Positions 61,099 to 64,000 of a stretch of 64,000 nt of DNA are shown here, one piece after another. This DNA is from Chitinophagaceae bacterium UBA4411. Its GTDB lineage: Bacteria > Bacteroidota > Bacteroidia > Chitinophagales > Chitinophagaceae. The stretch covers positions 1-64,000 of the forward strand of contig DGQP01000002.1 in NCBI GenBank assembly GCA_002400415.1. The letters are read 5' to 3'. The translations under genes were made by a program, and so were the position numbers. The notes beneath the pieces were generated by a model. That model was given only the letters and a program-made list of their open reading frames with translations. It was not told where the DNA came from and searched no databases. Every line of letters begins with the position of its first letter. The stretch's first letter is position 1.

Positions 61099-62142
61099 TT
61101 GTCAATTACAATCCTGGCCATAGAATCAAGTTGTGACGAAACATCCGCTTCCGTTTGCGTGGACGGTAAGATCCTTTCCAATTTTATTGCTAACCAGGCC
61201 GTGCATGAACAATACGGAGGTGTGGTGCCCGAACTGGCCTCCCGGGCACATATGCAGCATATCGTTCCGGTGGTGGATACCGCATTGAAAACAGCAAATA
61301 CCCAATTATTGTCAGTAGATGCTATCGCTTTTACACAATCTCCCGGTTTGATCGGTTCTTTATTGGTAGGCGGGCAATTTGCCAAATCATTAGCCCTTTC
61401 TCTGGACAAACCCCTGATTGCTGTGCATCATATGCAGGCCCATGTACTGGCTAACCTGATTGATGATCCCAAACCCGATTTCCCTTTTCTCTGCTTAACT
61501 GTAAGCGGGGGGCATACACAAATTGTACTGTGCGAATCACCCACCAGCATGAAAGTGATCGGCGAAACGATTGATGATGCAGCCGGGGAAGCTTTTGATA
61601 AATCAGCCAAGATACTGGGCCTTCCCTATCCCGGCGGACCGCTTATTGATAAATATGCCAAAGAAGGTGATCCCAACCGGTTTAAATTTCCGGAGCCACA
61701 GATACCCGGGTTGAATTTCAGTTTCAGCGGACTTAAAACTTCCATTCTTTATTTTCTGCAAAATGCCGGCAAAAGCAATTTGTACAAAGAAGAATTTACA
61801 GCAACAGAAGAAGAAAAGCAGGCATTCATTCAGCAGAACCTGGCGGATATCTGTGCCTCCATCCAGCACCGGATTGTGACGATACTCCTGAATAAAGTAA
61901 AAAAAGCAGCCATCGAAACCGGTATCAAAGACATTTGCCTCGCAGGAGGCGTGTCTGCCAACAGCGGGTTGCGGCAGGCATTCACTGCAATGGGTGAGCA
62001 GTATCGCTGGAACAGTTTTATTCCTGCCTTCCAGTACTGTACCGATAATGCCGCCATGATCGCTATTACCGGTTATTACAAATACCGGGCAGGACAATTT
62101 GCGGACCTCTCCATAAGTGCATCGGCAAGGGCTGAGTGGTGA
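61099..62142 (+). CDS. tsaD: tRNA N6-threonylcarbamoyladenosine synthase subunit TsaD
   Basis: Transfers the threonylcarbamoyl group to A37 of ANN-decoding tRNAs, with TsaB and TsaE. The start ILAIESSCDETSASV, the metal-binding H111/H115 in AVHHMQAHVLA, VSGGHTQIVL near 135, DDAAGEAFDKSAKILGLPYPGGP near 158 and GGVSANSGLR near 282 are complete. 347 residues, normal. The start codon is TTG at 61099: no in-frame ATG or GTG lies between it and the upstream stop at 61087, and the conserved N terminus begins three residues later. Confidence 0.96.
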   Translation: MSITILAIESSCDETSASVCVDGKILSNFIANQAVHEQYGGVVPELASRAHMQHIVPVVDTALKTANTQLLSVDAIAFTQSPGLIGSLLVGGQFAKSLALSLDKPLIAVHHMQAHVLANLIDDPKPDFPFLCLTVSGGHTQIVLCESPTSMKVIGETIDDAAGEAFDKSAKILGLPYPGGPLIDKYAKEGDPNRFKFPEPQIPGLNFSFSGLKTSILYFLQNAGKSNLYKEEFTATEEEKQAFIQQNLADICASIQHRIVTILLNKVKKAAIETGIKDICLAGGVSANSGLRQAFTAMGEQYRWNSFIPAFQYCTDNAAMIAITGYYKYRAGQFADLSISASARAEW

Positions 62143-62191
62143 GCCCGGTTGCTTATCGGTGGTTTCAGGCTACATTTACAAAAAATCTTTT

Positions 62192-62923
62192 TTGTCAAAC
62201 ACCTATTTCCGTTTTAAACAATTTACTGTTGACCAGGGACGTTGTGCCATGAAAGTGACCACCGATGGCTGTCTCTTTGGCGCCTGGGTAGCCGCTAAAG
62301 CGCAACAGGAGAAACCGGGTTTGAAAGTGCTCGATATCGGAACCGGTACCGGTTTGCTGAGCCTGATGCTGGCACAGAAAAATGCCGGCGCTGAAATTGA
62401 AGCCAAAGAGATTGATAAAGAAGCGGCCATACAAGCGGCAGAAAATGTAAGCATGTCTCCCTGGAAAGACAGGATCATTATCATTCACACTAATGCAAAA
62501 TTATATTCAACAAACAAGTTTTATGATCTGATAATCAGCAATCCGCCATTTTATGAAAATGAATTGCAATCAAACGATAGCAGCAGAAACACAGCGCATC
62601 ACAGCGCTGAATTGAAGCTGGACGGATTGCTGGGGATTATAAAAAAATCACTGGCTGAAGACGGCAGCTTCCATTTACTGCTCCCCTATAAAAGACAGGA
62701 TGAACTGCCGGCGCTTTTTGATAAACAGTCCCTCGAAATCACGGAAAAAGCGCTGGTCCGGCAAACCACAAAACATGATTATTTCCGGATCATGCTGACC
62801 GGCACGCATCACGGTGTATCCGCCACAAAGTATTCAGAACATGAAATCAGCATTAAGGATGAAGCCCAACAGTACAGCCCGGAGTTCACAGCACTGTTAC
62901 GGGATTACTACCTCCAGCTGTAA
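62192..62923 (+). CDS. trmN: tRNA1(Val) A37 N6-methyltransferase
   Basis: SAM-dependent enzyme that methylates A37 of tRNA-Val1 (YfiC/TrmN6 family). YFRFKQFTVDQGRCAMKVTTDGCLFGAW at the N terminus, VLDIGTGTGLLSLMLA as motif I and the adenine-methylase signature NPPFY near residue 120 are all present. About 243 residues, normal. I use the TTG at 62192; the longer frame overlaps the tsaD end and adds non-conserved residues. It follows another tRNA-A37 gene, tsaD, on the same strand. Confidence 0.93.
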   Translation: MSNTYFRFKQFTVDQGRCAMKVTTDGCLFGAWVAAKAQQEKPGLKVLDIGTGTGLLSLMLAQKNAGAEIEAKEIDKEAAIQAAENVSMSPWKDRIIIIHTNAKLYSTNKFYDLIISNPPFYENELQSNDSSRNTAHHSAELKLDGLLGIIKKSLAEDGSFHLLLPYKRQDELPALFDKQSLEITEKALVRQTTKHDYFRIMLTGTHHGVSATKYSEHEISIKDEAQQYSPEFTALLRDYYLQL

Positions 62924-62925
62924 AA

Positions 62926-64000
62926 TCATTTTCCTTCCACGTAATCCCGCAGGTATTCATAACCCGGGGCCAGGTCCCCATTCTTCGCCATCGTGGCCCG
63001 GTCTATAATAGCCGACCCGTTTCCGACCAGGTCTTCCAGCACATACTTGATCAATTGCTCCCCGAAATAACGGGAGGCGTCTCTTGGCAATTCATTAGGC
63101 AGGTTGCCCACTGCCATTATATCAATCGAGGCCTCCAGGTAGGGAGCCGTTTTTTCCTGGGTCTTCTTATCCACCCCGTAAACCGGATCTTCAATAGTCT
63201 GATCGCCCAGGTTAATGGGTACCGAACCGTTGGCATCATCCGTAATATCAGAAATGGTCTGTATGATAAAATTATCAGAAAGCGCATCTGCCTTTTCAAA
63301 CAAACGGGGTACCGTTTTATCCCAATATACCCCGTTCATTAATATATCTGTTTGGGCCGTATAAGGCAGGAAAGTACATTCATACAGCTCCGGGTGCTCA
63401 TGAAATTCCTGGCGGCTGTAACTTCCCGTAGTCTTATTCCGGTAAAGGTCCGCCCCTTTCAGCTGGGTATAAACAGGATATGAAAAACGTCGCTTCAGGT
63501 AATCATCCGGCTCCACTTCATGAATACCCATCAGGTTCATAATCTCTAAAATACCATGCGCCACACGACCGGACCCGGTAACAGCTATCTTTACATTTGG
63601 CAAACGAAGCCCAAAATAATTATGAATTAATTCTCTGAAACTACGCTGCTTATAGACTCTGTCTAATTTAAAAAGGCCGGTACGGTTGCCATAAGCCATC
63701 ATACCATTGTGAGCACCCACCACGCCGGCAAAAAACCCAAATCCGATGATCCGTTGCCCGTCTTCATGCTCCAGGCACTCGTAATCAATCAACTTTATTT
63801 TTTTATCGAGAACAGACCTCATAAGTTTCTGGTTATGAGGTTGTTTTTTCTTTGTATGCGAGAAGAATAAATAGGTCTTACCGGCCATCAGCTGGTCAAC
63901 CGGCACTTCTTTTATGCCCAGTAAAATATCACAACCTGAGAGGTCTTCTTTTACCTCCACCCCGGCAGCAATGTACTCCCGGTCGCTGAAGCACCGGTGG
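62926..64000 (-). CDS. Lysine/saccharopine dehydrogenase-like NAD(P)-dependent enzyme, 5' part cut by window
   Basis: The open frame runs past the right edge; codons for HRCFSDREYIAAG continue upstream of the first in-window GTG (63960), so the true start lies outside. CDILLGIKEVPVDQLMAGKTYLFFSHTKK near the N terminus belongs to the alanine dehydrogenase/transhydrogenase-type domain as found in LYS1-type saccharopine dehydrogenases, and IAVTGSGRVAHGILEI begins the NAD-binding domain. VGNLPNELPRDASRYFGEQL near the C terminus fits the same group. The visible part holds about 357 residues. It could be lysine or saccharopine dehydrogenase, or a related amino-acid dehydrogenase; not resolved here. 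The stop lies 2 bases from the convergent trmN stop. Confidence 0.8.
   Translation of the reverse strand, partial: HRCFSDREYIAAGVEVKEDLSGCDILLGIKEVPVDQLMAGKTYLFFSHTKKKQPHNQKLMRSVLDKKIKLIDYECLEHEDGQRIIGFGFFAGVVGAHNGMMAYGNRTGLFKLDRVYKQRSFRELIHNYFGLRLPNVKIAVTGSGRVAHGILEIMNLMGIHEVEPDDYLKRRFSYPVYTQLKGADLYRNKTTGSYSRQEFHEHPELYECTFLPYTAQTDILMNGVYWDKTVPRLFEKADALSDNFIIQTISDITDDANGSVPINLGDQTIEDPVYGVDKKTQEKTAPYLEASIDIMAVGNLPNELPRDASRYFGEQLIKYVLEDLVGNGSAIIDRATMAKNGDLAPGYEYLRDYVEGK

Overview
The window is a piece of a Bacteroidota chromosome, most likely family Chitinophagaceae. The evidence is mixed: a type B T9SS (gliding-type) C-terminal domain, LytS/LytTR signalling with two-component propellers, futalosine-type menaquinone genes, HU/CCDC81-like and DUF985 proteins, and many promoters carrying the Bacteroidota -7 box TAnnTTTG. 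Base composition is roughly mid-40s % GC, with clearly AT-richer accessory patches at 3.65-4.6 kb and 50.3-55.8 kb. No rRNA, CRISPR array, integrase, transposase or prophage was seen. One tRNA is present (tRNA-Cys, GCA).

Layout. 0-13 kb is mostly housekeeping: dnaE, a small PD-(D/E)XK-like protein, trxA, a duplicated Cys-rich secreted protein, a nucleoside/H+ symporter, mqnE, sdaA, an FKBP lipoprotein, an HU/CCDC81-like membrane protein and a DUF985 cupin. 13.2-18.1 kb is one giant secreted repeat protein. 18.2-22.7 kb holds tRNA-Cys, a nucleoside phosphorylase, dapF, corA, a Nudix hydrolase and a YhhQ-type queuosine-precursor transporter. 22.7-38 kb is a surface-glycan region: a YfhO-type membrane protein, four glycosyltransferases in tight series, gmd-fcl (GDP-L-fucose synthesis), a secreted LamG/PKD/T9SS protein, four methyltransferase-like proteins and a GT11 fucosyltransferase. 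38-41.6 kb is a LytS-type sensor with its LytTR regulator. 41.8-48 kb holds mqnA, purB, a LamG protein paralogous to the one at 31.4-34.1 kb, a GNAT acetyltransferase and prfC.

48-56 kb is the accessory region. It contains an animal-type haem peroxidase, an N-terminally extended YidD, small orphan proteins, a secreted Bacteroidota protein, and a two-gene SF1 helicase plus partner operon. The intergenic DNA here carries a three-copy element of about 65 bp. Two gene units are also framed by short inverted signatures, GTTwGCGGTAAT on the left and ACTACCGCyAAC on the right, which suggests a cassette-like (integron-reminiscent) arrangement. This is the best candidate for something undescribed. 56-64 kb returns to chromosomal genes: an S41 peptidase, a LolA-like protein, an FMN-binding protein, a MacB-like permease, tsaD, trmN and a lysine/saccharopine dehydrogenase-like gene cut by the window edge.

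Connections between genes. MqnE and MqnA point to menaquinone made by the futalosine route. Gmd and Fcl supply the GDP-fucose that the GT11 enzyme would use, so the glycan is probably fucosylated. Several convergent gene pairs end on a shared 4-base stop (TTAA or CTAA), and TTG start codons recur. All functions were assigned by reading motifs by eye; no database search was run.
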